A stretch of 42,279 nt of DNA from Candidatus Cloacimonadota bacterium (GCA_021157525.1 JAGGWK010000078.1:1-42279); one strand, 5' to 3'. Counted from the first letter of the stretch, positions 1-10,100 are shown. Notes: generated by a model not told the origin, from the letters alone. Numbers and translations are program-made.

Positions 1-798
1 AATGGAAAAAGCACAGTGTACGCCAAGTCTATGCCCTATACCAAGATCAACTTTTTCAACAACACTCTTATCGATAATGTCTCACCCTATGGGTGCGAAT
101 TTGAGGGGAACATTTATTGTCGCAACAACATTATGCGCAATATCGGAGACTATGAAATCGCCCTGTTTTACGATCCGGAGATAACCAGTTATCTCTGGTG
201 TTCGCACAACAACATTTTGGGTGGTGAAGATGCGATCTTCAACCAGTTTGGAGCCAATGTGGTCTATTGGGAAGAGGGCAATATCGATGTGGATCCGCAG
301 TTTGTGCTTGTCGGTGATGATCCGTACCAGTTGGCCGCCGGTTCGCTTTGCATCGATGCCGGCACGCCGGATACCACGGGGATGTTTTTACCACCCTGGG
401 ATATGTTGGAGAATCATCGAGTATGGGATGGCGATGGCAATGGCGAAGCCCGCATCGATATGGGATGTTATGAGTTTGATTCAGAGCCCTGGGCGTATGC
501 TCATCAGCCGGTGGTGCCGGCGGTAGATTACCAGATCAGCAACTATCCCAATCCTTTCAATCCCAGCACAACCATTTGTTTTACCGTACCACAGCAGGGA
601 GCCGTAAAGTTGCATGTGTACAATATCCGAGGTCAGAAAGTGGCAACTCTGGTGGATTGTGTCTCTGCGCCGGGAAGTTATAACGTTCAATGGGATGGCC
701 GGGATGCCGACAATCGGCCGGTGGGTGGTGGCGTCTATTTTGCTCAGCTGGTTACGCCTCAGCGTACCACAGCCCACAAGATGATCCTGATAAAATAG
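1..798 (+). CDS. Secreted right-handed beta-helix protein with C-terminal sorting tail (5' truncated)
   Basis: The reading frame is open from the first base, so the N-terminus lies outside the window and the true start is unknown. The visible 265 or so residues begin with Asn-rich strands (NNTLIDN, RNNIMRN, HNNILGG) typical of parallel beta-helix repeats. The next block reads DPQF, then AAGSLCIDAGTPD, DGDGNGEARIDMGCYEF, as at the end of many secreted beta-helix proteins. The last 90 residues form a FlgD-like beta-sandwich tail starting NYPNPFNPSTTI and ending KMILIK, the form used as a type IX secretion sorting domain in FCB bacteria. Inferred role: an exported or surface-attached protein whose ligand cannot be told from this part. 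It converges on kdsB across a 432-base gap. The family call is firm; the function is unknown. Confidence 0.85.
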   Translation, partial: NGKSTVYAKSMPYTKINFFNNTLIDNVSPYGCEFEGNIYCRNNIMRNIGDYEIALFYDPEITSYLWCSHNNILGGEDAIFNQFGANVVYWEEGNIDVDPQFVLVGDDPYQLAAGSLCIDAGTPDTTGMFLPPWDMLENHRVWDGDGNGEARIDMGCYEFDSEPWAYAHQPVVPAVDYQISNYPNPFNPSTTICFTVPQQGAVKLHVYNIRGQKVATLVDCVSAPGSYNVQWDGRDADNRPVGGGVYFAQLVTPQRTTAHKMILIK

Positions 799-810
799 GA
801 TTTTCGGCCT

Positions 811-838
811 CCTGGCAGGTTTTTACTAACCTGCCAGG
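811..838 (+). terminator. Perfect 11-bp hairpin after the beta-helix protein gene
   Basis: CCTGGCAGGTT (811-821) pairs exactly with AACCTGCCAGG (828-838) around a 6-base loop, beginning 12 bases after the stop codon. No T-run follows, so it is either a terminator of non-classical type or a repeat palindrome that stabilises the 3' end. The hairpin is certain; the terminator role is inferred. Confidence 0.5.
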
Positions 839-863
839 TGTTGCCGAAAGTGAATCCGTCCCC

Positions 864-888
864 CTTGTAAGGGGGAATAAAAGGGGGT
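864..888 (+). repeat. 25-base direct repeat, copy 1
   Basis: Identical over 25 bases to 1168-1192. The copy sits inside a small palindrome, CCCCCTT (860-866) with AAGGGGG (869-875), followed by a short A-rich link and a second run of five G. Such G-run words are a common look for dispersed intergenic repeats in many bacterial genomes. Confidence 0.75.
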
Positions 889-1167
889 TTTTCCTTCTGG
901 TCGCAATGCTGCGCGTGCGATCAGATGTGCGGCTCCGTGCCGCAGACATGGAGAACAGTACGAACCTGTTGTCATTTTGTCATCCTTCGTCGATTGCCTT
1001 TGTGAGAAAGTCTCAGGAAGACGAAAAATGCCGTCTCTCTGAGGGATTCTTACAGAGGCCTGTTCGACGAAGAGCGGATCAAGTATTTCAGAGAAGAAGA
1101 TTAAAAACCTCTCTGATTTGCTACGCAAATCTTTCTCCCCTTTCAAGGGGAGCATGGATCAATCCCT

Positions 1168-1192
1168 CTTGTAAGGGGGAATAAAAGGGGGT
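1168..1192 (+). repeat. 25-base direct repeat, copy 2
   Basis: Second identical copy of the word at 864-888, about 300 bases downstream and in the same orientation. Here the left palindrome arm is imperfect (CCCTCTT from 1164). A related CTCCCCTT/AAGGGGAG inverted repeat lies just before it at 1135-1152. Confidence 0.75.
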
Positions 1193-1223
1193 GCTGACTA
1201 TCAGCTTTGGGGCATGAAAAAAC

Positions 1224-1250
1224 AGGCCGGTTAATTCCGGCCTTTTTTGA
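1224..1250. terminator. Bidirectional terminator overlapping the kdsB stop codon
   Basis: AGGCCGG (1224-1230) pairs with CCGGCCT (1237-1243). On the plus strand a run of T follows (1243-1248). On the minus strand the hairpin is followed by TGTTTTTTC. The kdsB stop codon (1231-1233) lies in the loop, so the hairpin includes the last codons of kdsB. It can end transcription from both convergent genes. Confidence 0.8.
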
Positions 1251-1956
1251 TATATTCTTCCGCTGCCGCCAAGTCTTGGGGAGTGTCGATGCCAATGGCA
1301 GTGTAGGCGGTTTTTATCATCCTGATGCGATAGCCGTGTTCCAGCAGCCGTAACTGTTCCAGTTTTTCCCACCGTTCCAGAGGTGTTGGTGCCAGCCGGG
1401 TAAAGGCCAACAGCACATCCTTGCGATAGGCATACACGCCTATGTGCTTGAAATAAGCAGCAGAACCGGCTGCATCCCGATCGAAGGGAATGGCAGCCCG
1501 GGAAAAATAGAGAGCATTTCCATCGCAATCACACACCACTTTTACGGCGTTGGGATTCGCCACATTATCATGTATTGGATGCATCAAGGATGCTACATCC
1601 ACGGCGGGATCGGCAAATACCGCCACCAGTTCTTTCAGCGGTTGGGTGGCGATAAAGGGTTCATCCCCCTGCACATTTACCACCACATCCACTTCCATAT
1701 CCTGCACCACTTCGGCGATGCGATCGGAGCCGCTGGGATGGGAAGTTCGGGTAAACACCGCTTCGCCACCAAAGTTTTTTACCGTATCAAAAATCCGCTG
1801 ATCATCGGTGGCGACGATGACGGCGTCGAAAAAATCGCATCCTGTCACCCGCTGAAAAACATGTTGGATAATGGGTTTTCCATCCAGCAAAGCAAGGGGC
1901 TTTCCGGGGAAACGGGTTGAAGCATAACGGGCTGGAATAACGGCGATAACTTTCAT
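1231..1956 (-). CDS. kdsB: 3-deoxy-manno-octulosonate cytidylyltransferase (CMP-KDO synthetase)
   Basis: Activates KDO with CTP to CMP-KDO and pyrophosphate in the cytoplasm, the step that supplies KDO to the lipopolysaccharide inner core. The 241 residues match the usual family length. The N-terminus carries the nucleotide-binding signature PARYASTRFPGKPL, followed by the conserved HVFQRV, VATDD, RTSHPSGSDRIAEV and VNVQGDEPF blocks. The ATG start overlaps the end of the upstream lipoprotein gene by 4 bases, implying translational coupling. It is the last gene of a mnmG-lipoprotein-kdsB unit and ends inside its own terminator hairpin. It indicates that the organism makes a KDO-containing outer membrane. 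Confidence 0.97.
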   Translation of the reverse strand: MKVIAVIPARYASTRFPGKPLALLDGKPIIQHVFQRVTGCDFFDAVIVATDDQRIFDTVKNFGGEAVFTRTSHPSGSDRIAEVVQDMEVDVVVNVQGDEPFIATQPLKELVAVFADPAVDVASLMHPIHDNVANPNAVKVVCDCDGNALYFSRAAIPFDRDAAGSAAYFKHIGVYAYRKDVLLAFTRLAPTPLERWEKLEQLRLLEHGYRIRMIKTAYTAIGIDTPQDLAAAEEYIKKGRN

Positions 1957-2747
1957 TTACGATCCATCACGACTTCTACATACACAAAGTACGAGAGCAG
2001 AGAATTGGCGATCTGAGCTTCCACATGAGAGCGGGAGACGCACATTTTTCCTACCCTTATCCGGGTTTCCACGGAGATCTTTTTTTCAACCTTGGTGCCG
2101 GTGGATATCACGCCGCCCATCACCTCTTTCTCCAGATATTGGGCGATATTTTGCCGGGCTGCATCCATGGCTTTGTCCCACGCCAAAATCATATCGGAAG
2201 AGCGCCCGAAGGCCCGGGAAATTACCTGAGTGTCGGTGAGTTTCAGCCCCAGATCATCAGCCCAGGATGGTCGTGGTTGGGTGGTTTCTGCAGTCCATTG
2301 TTCTCCCACAGATGTTGCGGTGGTGGAGTAAAGACCAATATAATTTTCGTAGTAGGTGCATTCGTCCACCAAGTTGAGGGCGTTGAATTTTTGTTTGAGT
2401 AATTGGGGAGAGGCTGATACCACAAGATTGAAGTGGGCACTTCCGCTGGAAAGCATCTGAGAGCTGTTTGCCGTGGCGGTGTTTACTATGGCGATAGCAT
2501 CGGTATTGCGGCTGAGATTTACTGCTGCGCTCTGTTTGGCTGCATCCTGCATGGCGGCGGGGTTTTTGGTTTTGTGGGAGAGGCCGATCACATAGTTACC
2601 AGTTGGCCGCTGATACATCCAGCGGGGGAGGGGCATGGTTTTCATCTGCTTGAGGGCGAGCTCGTTTTTTTCTTTGTACGAGCCCTGATGGGTGATGCAT
2701 CCTGCCAGAAGCAGCAGGCAAAAAGCGCCGAAGAAAATTCGTTTCAT
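1953..2747 (-). CDS. Outer-surface lipoprotein, LPP20-like, unknown function
   Basis: The first residues MKRIFFGAFCLLLLAGC form a lipoprotein signal peptide with lipobox LAGC, so the mature protein should be a lipid-anchored envelope protein of about 248 residues. An ATG six bases upstream (2751-2753) is also in frame, but the AGAGG Shine-Dalgarno abuts it and sits six bases from the ATG at 2745-2747, so the latter is chosen. The body has a stretch IGLSHKTKNPAAMQDAAKQSA and a second Ala-rich segment WDKAMDAARQNIAQYLEKEV, resembling LPP20-type lipoproteins. It overlaps kdsB by 4 bases and follows mnmG without a gap. The lipoprotein nature is sure; the LPP20 relation is tentative and no function is proposed. 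Confidence 0.85.
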   Translation of the reverse strand: MKRIFFGAFCLLLLAGCITHQGSYKEKNELALKQMKTMPLPRWMYQRPTGNYVIGLSHKTKNPAAMQDAAKQSAAVNLSRNTDAIAIVNTATANSSQMLSSGSAHFNLVVSASPQLLKQKFNALNLVDECTYYENYIGLYSTTATSVGEQWTAETTQPRPSWADDLGLKLTDTQVISRAFGRSSDMILAWDKAMDAARQNIAQYLEKEVMGGVISTGTKVEKKISVETRIRVGKMCVSRSHVEAQIANSLLSYFVYVEVVMDRK

Positions 2748-2749
2748 AA

Positions 2750-4597
2750 TCATCCTCTGTTATTTTTTTTCAGATATACCATCAATGCTGTGACGTCTGT
2801 ATGGTTGATGCCCGGGATGCGTGCGGCCTGGCCCAAAGAGCGAGGCTGGATGCGGGTAAGCTTTTCCCGTGCTTCCCATGCTATCGACTGGATGCTCATA
2901 AAATCGACATCCGGCGGGATGGCCATTGTTTCCATTTGTTCAAATTTCTCGATATCTGCCAATTGCCTTTTTATGTAGCCTTCGTACTTCAATGCTAACG
3001 TGAGCTTTGTGGCGATATCAGCCGACATATCTGGTGGGACTTGGTACCCAAAGTCTGCTAAATCGTCAAATGTAATTTCCGGGCGCTTGAGGATATTGGC
3101 CAGTTTGGTGGGCTCGCTCAGGTGTTGGTTGGGACTCGTTTTCTGGGTGCGCAGGAGGTGCAACTCCCGCTTTACCACGGCCTGTTGTTGCAAATATCTT
3201 TGCCAGCGAACATCTGACACAAGACCCAATTTGTAGCCCAGAGGCATCAGGCGCTCATCCGCATTGTCTTGACGCAGAAACAGACGGTATTCCGCCCGGG
3301 AAGTAAAGAGTCGATAGGGCTCGTTTGTGCCTTTGGTCACCAGGTCATCCAACAAAACCCCCATGTATGAACTGGAACGATCGAAGATCACGGGGTCGGC
3401 GTTATCCAGGGATTTCACTGAATTGATGCCGGCTGCCAGGCCTTGAGCGGCGGCCTCTTCGTAGCCGGATGTGCCGTTGATCTGCCCTGCCAGATAAAGT
3501 CCGGTGATGATCTTGCTTTCCATGGTGGGGCAGAGGGCATCGGGGATGATGTAGTCATATTCTATGGCGTAGGCATAGCGGATGATCTGCGCTTTTTCCA
3601 ATCCCGGGATTGTGGCGATGAGCTGTTTTTGCACGGATGGCGGTAGGCTGTTTGATACGCCGTTTACGTAGGCTTCGTGGGTGGTGAGTCCCTCGGGTTC
3701 CACGAATACCTGGTGACGGTCTTTGGTGTGAAATTTTACTATTTTATCTTCTATGGATGGACAATAGCGGGGGCCCACTCCTTCGATAAATCCGCCGTAG
3801 AGAGATGAGCGGCTGAGGTTGTCTTTAATGATTTTATGGGTAGCGGGATTGGTAAAGGTGAGATAGCAACTTACTGAATTTTTGAGCTGGATGTCCCTGA
3901 AATAGCTGAATCCCATGGGAGGTTCGTCCCCGGGTTGCTCTTTCATTTTGTGGGTATCTACGGTACGTAAATCTACTCGTGGCGGGGTACCTGTTTTAAA
4001 GCGGGCCAGTTTCAAACCTGCTTTTTCCAGGGATGCAGAGAGTTTTTCGGCGGCGGGTTCGCCGGCTCTGCCGCTGCTGTATTTCACATCCCCCACATGC
4101 ACGGTTCCCCGTAAAAATGTGCCGTTCGTCAAGATCACTCTGGGTGCGAAATAATGTTCTTTCAGGTGGGATGTTACTCCTTCTACTGCAGTGCCGTCAG
4201 AGCTCAGGATCAGTTCGTCGATGGTAGATTCCTTGATGGTGAGGTTGCTTTGAGATTCCAGGGCGGCACGCATCAGGTGGCTATAGAGCTCCCGATCATT
4301 TTGCGAGCGAGGTGCCCACACGGCAGGACCTTTTTTGCGGTTGAGCATGCGAAACTGGATGCCCGAGAGGTCTGCGGTTTTTGCCAGTTCGCCTCCCAAG
4401 GCGTCAATTTCTCTGGCCAGGTGACCTTTTGCCGGGCCGCCGACGGAGGGGTTGCACGACATTCGGCCAATGGATTCTATTTTGATAACAAAAATCAGCG
4501 TGTCGGCTCCCATGCGGGCGGCGGCGAGAGCTGCTTCTACCCCGGCATGGCCTGCGCCAACCACTATCACATCGTAGGTTTCTCTGTTTTGTGTCAT
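2750..4597 (-). CDS. mnmG: tRNA uridine 5-carboxymethylaminomethyl modification enzyme MnmG
   Basis: FAD-dependent partner of MnmE. Together they install the carboxymethylaminomethyl group on wobble uridine-34 of several tRNAs. The 615 residues are near the usual 620-630. The N-terminus has the dinucleotide-binding fold [20 protein letters not shown]. Downstream come the family blocks [51 protein letters not shown] and [18 protein letters not shown], with the helical C-terminal domain ending [19 protein letters not shown]. It is the first gene of the minus-strand unit and is divergent from proS. Confidence 0.98.
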   Translation of the reverse strand: MTQNRETYDVIVVGAGHAGVEAALAAARMGADTLIFVIKIESIGRMSCNPSVGGPAKGHLAREIDALGGELAKTADLSGIQFRMLNRKKGPAVWAPRSQNDRELYSHLMRAALESQSNLTIKESTIDELILSSDGTAVEGVTSHLKEHYFAPRVILTNGTFLRGTVHVGDVKYSSGRAGEPAAEKLSASLEKAGLKLARFKTGTPPRVDLRTVDTHKMKEQPGDEPPMGFSYFRDIQLKNSVSCYLTFTNPATHKIIKDNLSRSSLYGGFIEGVGPRYCPSIEDKIVKFHTKDRHQVFVEPEGLTTHEAYVNGVSNSLPPSVQKQLIATIPGLEKAQIIRYAYAIEYDYIIPDALCPTMESKIITGLYLAGQINGTSGYEEAAAQGLAAGINSVKSLDNADPVIFDRSSSYMGVLLDDLVTKGTNEPYRLFTSRAEYRLFLRQDNADERLMPLGYKLGLVSDVRWQRYLQQQAVVKRELHLLRTQKTSPNQHLSEPTKLANILKRPEITFDDLADFGYQVPPDMSADIATKLTLALKYEGYIKRQLADIEKFEQMETMAIPPDVDFMSIQSIAWEAREKLTRIQPRSLGQAARIPGINHTDVTALMVYLKKNNRG

Positions 4598-4736
4598 TTT
4601 TTACCTTTCCTGCTTATCCTCATTTGTTCTTCCGGCCTGGATGTCAAGTACTCTCATTGTGGTTTTTTAAGATTGACAAGGCGGCCACACTGAAAAGCTT
4701 GGGAATCAGTTATCAAAAGTAATGGAGAATGCATCA
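4598..4736. promoter_or_regulatory. Divergent intergenic region between mnmG and proS, with -35-like TTGACA on each strand
   Basis: Both neighbours are transcribed away from this stretch. A TTGACA lies at 4673-4678 on the plus strand, 59 bases before the proS start. Another lies on the minus strand (plus-strand TGTCAA at 4642-4647), 45 bases before mnmG. No good -10 hexamer follows at 16-18 bases in either case, so only the -35-like half is supported. Confidence 0.35.
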
Positions 4737-6260
4737 ATGGCAAAAAAAGAAAAAACTGCAATTACGCCGACTCGCCAAGAGAACTATCCTGGCTGGTATC
4801 AGCAGGTGGTAAAGGCTGCAGATTTAGCTGAAAATAGTGAAGTGCGGGGATGTATGGTCATAAAGCCCTGGGGTTATGGGATTTGGGAAAACATACAGAG
4901 AACTCTGGACGATAAATTTAAGGCAACCGGACATGTGAATGCCTATTTTCCCCTTTTCATTCCAAAGAGTTATTTTGAAAAAGAAGCAGAACATGTAGAA
5001 GGCTTTGCCAAAGAGTGTGCGGTGGTAACCCATTCACGGCTGGAAGACGATGGCCATGGCGGCTTGAAACCGGCTGGCAAACTCACGGAAGAGCTCATCG
5101 TGCGTCCCACATCAGAAACCATTATCGGTGCCTCCTTTGCCAAGTGGGTGAGCTCCTATCGCGATCTGCCTCTGCTCATCAATCAATGGGCAAACGTGGT
5201 TCGGTGGGAACTGCGCACCCGGCTGTTTTTACGCACTACCGAGTTTTTGTGGCAAGAAGGCCATACCGTTCATGCATCCAGCCAGGAAGCTCAGGATGAA
5301 ACAATGATGATCTTGAAACTCTACGCCGATTTTGCCCGGGAATATCTGGCTATGCCGGTGATCGAGGGGCGGAAAACCGAATCGGAAAAATTTCCCGGTG
5401 CCGAAGCTACCTATACCTTTGAAGCGATGATGCAGGATAAAAAAGCACTTCAGGCCGGAACGTCTCACTTCCTTGGCCAGAAATTTGCCAAAGCATCCAA
5501 TATAAAATTTCAGAGCAAAGAGGGGGTTGAAGAATTTGCCTGGACCACCTCCTGGGGCGTAACCACCCGTCTGATCGGTGCCCTGATAATGACCCATGGG
5601 GACGATAACGGCGTTGTTTTGCCACCGCGGATAGCGCCGGTACATGTAGTAGTGGTGCCCATTTATCGCAATGAAGAAGAGCAGAAAACCGTGATGGCCT
5701 TTGTGCAGGAACTGGAAGATGCTCTCAAAGATATGCGGTATCACGAGCGGGCTTTGCAGGTGAAGGTGGATGACCGGGATCTGCGAGGCGGCGAGAAGGT
5801 GTGGGAATGGATCAAAAAAGGTGTTCCGGTCAGGTTGGAAGTGGGGCCACGAGATGTGGCTGCCGCATCGGTATTTATGGGACGGCGGGACATGGAGCCG
5901 CGGCAGAAATCCGGCATGAAAATGACCGACTTTGTGGAAAACGTCACCGGCATCCTGGACGAAATCCAGAACAATATTTTTAAAAAAGCAGAAACCTTCA
6001 TGAATGAAAACATCATTTCCATGGATGATCATGATGTTTTCTGTGACTATTTTACCCCCAAAAACGCAGAAAACCCCGAAATCCACGGCGGCTTTGCGTT
6101 GGCTCACTGGTGCGGAGATGCATCCTGCGAGGAGAACGTGAAAAAAGACCTGAAAGTGACGATTCGCTGCATCCCGCTGGCACAAGAAGCTGAAGAGGGA
6201 CGCTGCATCGTGTGCGGGAAACCCAGTACAAAACGCGTGATTTACGCAAAGAGTTATTGA
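4737..6260 (+). CDS. proS: Prolyl-tRNA synthetase, archaeal/eukaryote-like (type 3)
   Basis: Charges tRNA-Pro with proline. At 507 residues it lacks the inserted editing domain of the long bacterial enzyme and follows the archaeal/eukaryote-like plan. Class II motifs are visible: RPTSE near residue 123, motif 2 RTRLFLRTTEFLWQEGHT, and motif 3 TSWG followed by GDDNGVVLPPRIAP. After the anticodon-binding domain comes the extra C-terminal domain, with cysteines in WCGDASCEE and CIVCGK and a terminal Tyr, typical of this type. The ATG at 4737 is chosen over one at 4722 because GGAG lies nine bases before it. The S4-CinA gene follows at once. Confidence 0.96.
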   Translation: MAKKEKTAITPTRQENYPGWYQQVVKAADLAENSEVRGCMVIKPWGYGIWENIQRTLDDKFKATGHVNAYFPLFIPKSYFEKEAEHVEGFAKECAVVTHSRLEDDGHGGLKPAGKLTEELIVRPTSETIIGASFAKWVSSYRDLPLLINQWANVVRWELRTRLFLRTTEFLWQEGHTVHASSQEAQDETMMILKLYADFAREYLAMPVIEGRKTESEKFPGAEATYTFEAMMQDKKALQAGTSHFLGQKFAKASNIKFQSKEGVEEFAWTTSWGVTTRLIGALIMTHGDDNGVVLPPRIAPVHVVVVPIYRNEEEQKTVMAFVQELEDALKDMRYHERALQVKVDDRDLRGGEKVWEWIKKGVPVRLEVGPRDVAAASVFMGRRDMEPRQKSGMKMTDFVENVTGILDEIQNNIFKKAETFMNENIISMDDHDVFCDYFTPKNAENPEIHGGFALAHWCGDASCEENVKKDLKVTIRCIPLAQEAEEGRCIVCGKPSTKRVIYAKSY

Positions 6261-6261
6261 T

Positions 6262-7086
6262 ATGAAATTTTGGTTAGATAGAGGCGATTCGATTTTTTTG
6301 TATCAGCTGCTCAAAGCTGCTGGTGTGGAAAATGATTACACCAGGATAAAGTACATTATAGATCGGGGATTTGTGCAGGTAAACGGCGAAAATGTGTTTT
6401 CCCAACGGTATGAAGTAAAAAATGGTGATGTGGTTACCTATAAACAGCGGGTGGTCGAGGGGGAAGAGATAACCTTTGTTATGCATCACATCAAGGTGCT
6501 GGATCGGCGTCAGGAAAATCTGCCGGCCAGTGAAAAAGCCATAGGTAACGTGCGTCATGGCAAGATGAAAGCCTGGAAGGCAAAGCCTCTGACAAGCGAG
6601 CTGGAGTTGGATAAAAGCATTGAGCAAACCACTTTGAAAATCCATGCAAGTCTTCAGAACAAAAAGCTTACCCTTGCGCTGGCAGAATCTTGCACAGGAG
6701 GAATGGTTCAGGAAGTCATCACTCGGCATTCGGGATGCTCAGTCTATTTTCTGGGGGGCATTGTGAGCTATTCCAACGGCATTAAGCAGAATGTTCTGGG
6801 CGTGCCCGGTGAGATTTTGGAGCAACATGGTGCCGTGAGCATGGAAACCGCAGAAGCCATGGCGGCAGGATGCAAAAAGCTTTTTGGTTGCGACATCGCA
6901 GGAGCCGTAACCGGTATTGCCGGGCCCGATGGAGGCAGTGAAGAAAAACCGGTTGGTACCGTACATTTCGCCATAGCAGTGGAAGACAAAGTCATCTCCC
7001 GGATGGTAGAGCTCAGCGGAGATCGGGAATCCATCCGCAAACAGGCAACCTTGCGTCTTTTACGCTTTATTGCTTCCCGATGCTAA
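6262..7086 (+). CDS. Fusion of S4-like RNA-binding domain with CinA/PncC-type NMN amidohydrolase domain
   Basis: The 274-residue protein has two parts. Residues 11-62 look like a small S4 RNA-binding domain: FLYQLLKAAGV, TRIKYIIDRGFVQVNGE, YEVKNGDVVTYK. A linker of about 50 residues follows. Residues 120-274 are a CinA C-terminal domain with AESCTGGM (141-148), GGIVSYSNGIKQNVLGV, GAVSMETAEAMA and GIAGPDGG then KPVGTVHFA. That domain deamidates nicotinamide mononucleotide to nicotinate mononucleotide (PncC) in pyridine salvage. The usual N-terminal CinA pyrophosphatase domain is absent. The frame is continuous, with no stop or shift at the junction. The gene starts one base after the proS stop, so it is likely co-expressed. 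PncC activity is inferred; the role of the S4 part is unknown. Confidence 0.88.
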   Translation: MKFWLDRGDSIFLYQLLKAAGVENDYTRIKYIIDRGFVQVNGENVFSQRYEVKNGDVVTYKQRVVEGEEITFVMHHIKVLDRRQENLPASEKAIGNVRHGKMKAWKAKPLTSELELDKSIEQTTLKIHASLQNKKLTLALAESCTGGMVQEVITRHSGCSVYFLGGIVSYSNGIKQNVLGVPGEILEQHGAVSMETAEAMAAGCKKLFGCDIAGAVTGIAGPDGGSEEKPVGTVHFAIAVEDKVISRMVELSGDRESIRKQATLRLLRFIASRC

Positions 7087-7151
7087 TTTAACCTTGTCAA
7101 AAAACGAGCAATACCCCCAAATGCTCACCTATAAATTTGGAGAATATCAAC

Positions 7152-10100
7152 ATGTTGCGTAAGTGTCTTGTATTGTTGTCTTTGGCTCTTGTAGTATCTG
7201 TAGCGGCGCTGCCGGTAACAGTGGTGGATCAATCGGAATCACAACTGATTCTTCGCTTTGAATTACCCGAGTATCATCTGGAAAAGGTTATTTTTGATGG
7301 AAACGAATTTCAGCAGATAATCTGTGCTGATGCTGATTATTCCAGTGAACCGGGATATCCGCAGATGCCATTTTTCTCTGCATCTCTGGGGTTGCCGGTA
7401 GATGGTGATTTCAGGGTTACCGTTCAGGATGTCCATACCAAAGACGTCTCCTGCGGTACCATCGTGCCTGTTTCCCGGATGGTAGAGGATGGCGATGATA
7501 TCTCAACGGTCGTGGTTCCAGATCCCGCAGCATATCGCTCCCGTCAGTTGTACCCGGGGAAGCGCATCCGCAAAGGAACTGCGGCATTTTTGGGAGACCG
7601 CCATTTCAATTCCATCAATATCAATCCATTTCAATATAATGCCAGAGACGGCGTTCTTACCGTTACCACGGAGATGACGCTGCGGGTGAACATCATCGGT
7701 GTGGAAAATGCATCCAGAGGATATGCTGATGGCTCCAATTTTATCGATGCCATCGGCGATGATTTTTTCCTGAACAATCGATTTTCTTCTTTGTGGCGCA
7801 AACCACGGGAAAAAGCCACACAAACTGCTTCTACCCGCGAAACGACCATCACCCGGTTTCAGTTGGTGGTGGATACCGAGGGGGTGTACAAGATTACGCG
7901 CCAAGACCTGGAAGATGCCGCAGATGCCGATACTTCCGGGGTTTTGCTGGGTTTTGACTGGGATACCGTCGATCCCCGTAAGTTAGAGCTCACCGATTAT
8001 CGCGGCACGGTACCACTCTATTTTCCCGGTGAATCCGATGGGCAATTTGATGCCGATGATTATTTCGAATTTTTCGGTGATCGCCATTATGGTGATAATG
8101 AGTACACTGATGATTACACTGCCGAAAACGTCTATGTCCTTACAGTCACCGATCACTTGGGTAGCCGGCTGGCGGTTGAAAATGGCGGATTGGAAGTGAC
8201 TGATCCCGGGCTGTTTACCGTCCCGGAATCCTATCAGCAAACCTTGCATTTTGAAGAGCAAAATCTGATCGATCAGTTGGGGATTCAGACAACCTATAAT
8301 CCCTATTTTTACAAGGAAGACATCTATTTTTGGGATCGCATCTCCGCACCTGATTTGGCCACTTATTCCTTCAATCTGGAATATCCCGAGGATGTGGATC
8401 GCCGCAAATTTTCTGTGGATTGTTCCCTCTGGGGTGCGACGTACTCCTTATGGTATCCCGGCGGCCCGATTAACCTCAATGCGATAGACCACTATGCCAT
8501 CGTGCGGGTGAATGCATCCAGAGTGGATATACACCAATGGAACGGCCAGCGAGAACAGCGTTTTACCAGCGAAAATGAGCTTTCCAATAATTACCTCAAC
8601 AATGGAGAAAATCTGTTGTATGTGAGCCTTCCCGGGCTTCCCGATGCGCCTTATGAGCAGGTATTGCTGGATTATTTTGACCTTACCTATTGGCGCCAAT
8701 ATAAAACCGACAGCGATTATCTGCGCTTTACCAAGCCACAAAACAAGCCTGTGGGTCTGTTCCAGTTTGAACTGGAAAATTTTTCATCACCGGATATTTC
8801 GGTGTACAAACGTGGCTCGGGGATCATGGAAAACATCCAGATCGAACCCTTTTTCGAGCCCAATGGCGCTCCTTTCAAAGTGACGTTTCAAGATACGGTA
8901 ATCAGTCCCAATGCCGAATATATCGCCGTTACCGAGGCGCAGAAAAAGAAGCCGTTACGCATTATGCTGGATGTACCTTCACAGTTGCACGGTGCCATGA
9001 ATCAGGCCGATTATGTGATCATTACCATCCCGGAATTTGTGCAGGATGCCGGTACCCAGGCGCTGCGAGACATTTGGCAGCAGCAGGGAAAAGCCGTGGA
9101 AGTGGTGAGTGTGCAAGACATCTTCGATGAATTCAATGGGGGCGTGCGCTCTGCCGAAGCCATCAAAGATTTTATCTCCTATGCCTATAACAACTGGGCT
9201 GAGCCACGGCTTACCCATGTGCTTTTGTTAGGGGATGGCATCACAGACGAGCGGGACGACAGCCCGAATCGCAGCTATAATCTGATACCCTTCCACAAGA
9301 TTTGGGCGGATAAACGCGGAGCCATCGCCAGCGACAACTGGTTTGGATGCATCGTAGGGACAGACATGGTTCCCGATGTAAGCATCGGCAGGATAAATGT
9401 GTGGAAAGCGAGTCAACTTGAAGACATTGCCGCCAAAACCATTCAATACATCGAAGAGCCCAATTACGAAGATTTGTGGCACAGCAATATCACCTTTGCT
9501 GCCGGGGGAAATCCCAGTGAAGGTACCTTCTTTGCCAAGCAAAGTGAACGCGTGCGTAAGAACAATATTCCTTCCAGTTTCAATGCCACACGGGTGTATT
9601 GCAATACCGATGACTTACCTGCATCCTATGCCGGGAATACCACTACCCTTATCAGCACCATTAACGATGGCAGCATATACGTACAGTTTATGGGTCATGG
9701 CGGCGGCTATGTGTGGGCTGACTACAACCTGCTGAATAAAGCGGATGTGCAAACCATGAACAACGAAAATCTGCCTGTGGTAGCAAGTTATTCCTGTTTC
9801 GGTTCAGCATTTAACTATCCCCAGAGCTCGTGCATTGGCGAAGAATTGACACTTGCTCCCGGCAAAGGCGCTATCGGTCATATTGGTTTCACAGGTTTTG
9901 GCTACGCCAATTGGATTGATGATTTTGCCAAATATATTACCGAGGGGATGTTCCGGTACGGCGTGGAATCCATCGGTGAAATTGTGACCTACGCCAAAGC
10001 AAAATTCTATACCTCATCCAGTTCGTACGCGGTAAAAAATGCTCTGATAAACGGATGTGCTTACTTGGGCGATCCGATGATACATATGCTGATTCCCACC

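Larger units (their letters stand above)
799..1230. other. Gene-free stretch with short inverted and direct repeats
   Basis: No convincing gene is present: the frames crossing it lack a ribosome-binding site, a family motif or coding character. It contains a perfect 11-bp hairpin (811-838), two copies of a G-rich 25-base word (864-888 and 1168-1192), and an inverted repeat CTCCCCTT/AAGGGGAG at 1135-1152. The rest shows nothing recognisable. It separates two convergent genes, so it probably holds transcription ends plus dispersed repeat remnants. Confidence 0.6.

Noticed and set aside
481-777. Long minus-strand open frame under the first secreted protein gene
   Set aside because: It has no Shine-Dalgarno or family motif and mirrors a real coding frame on the other strand.
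690-1184. Plus-strand open frame crossing the repeat-bearing gap
   Set aside because: It starts inside the first gene in another frame and runs through repeats and palindromes; it has no coding signature.
5229-6185. 318-codon minus-strand open frame inside proS
   Set aside because: It is the antisense shadow of proS, whose motifs and start are secure; the product is low in family character.
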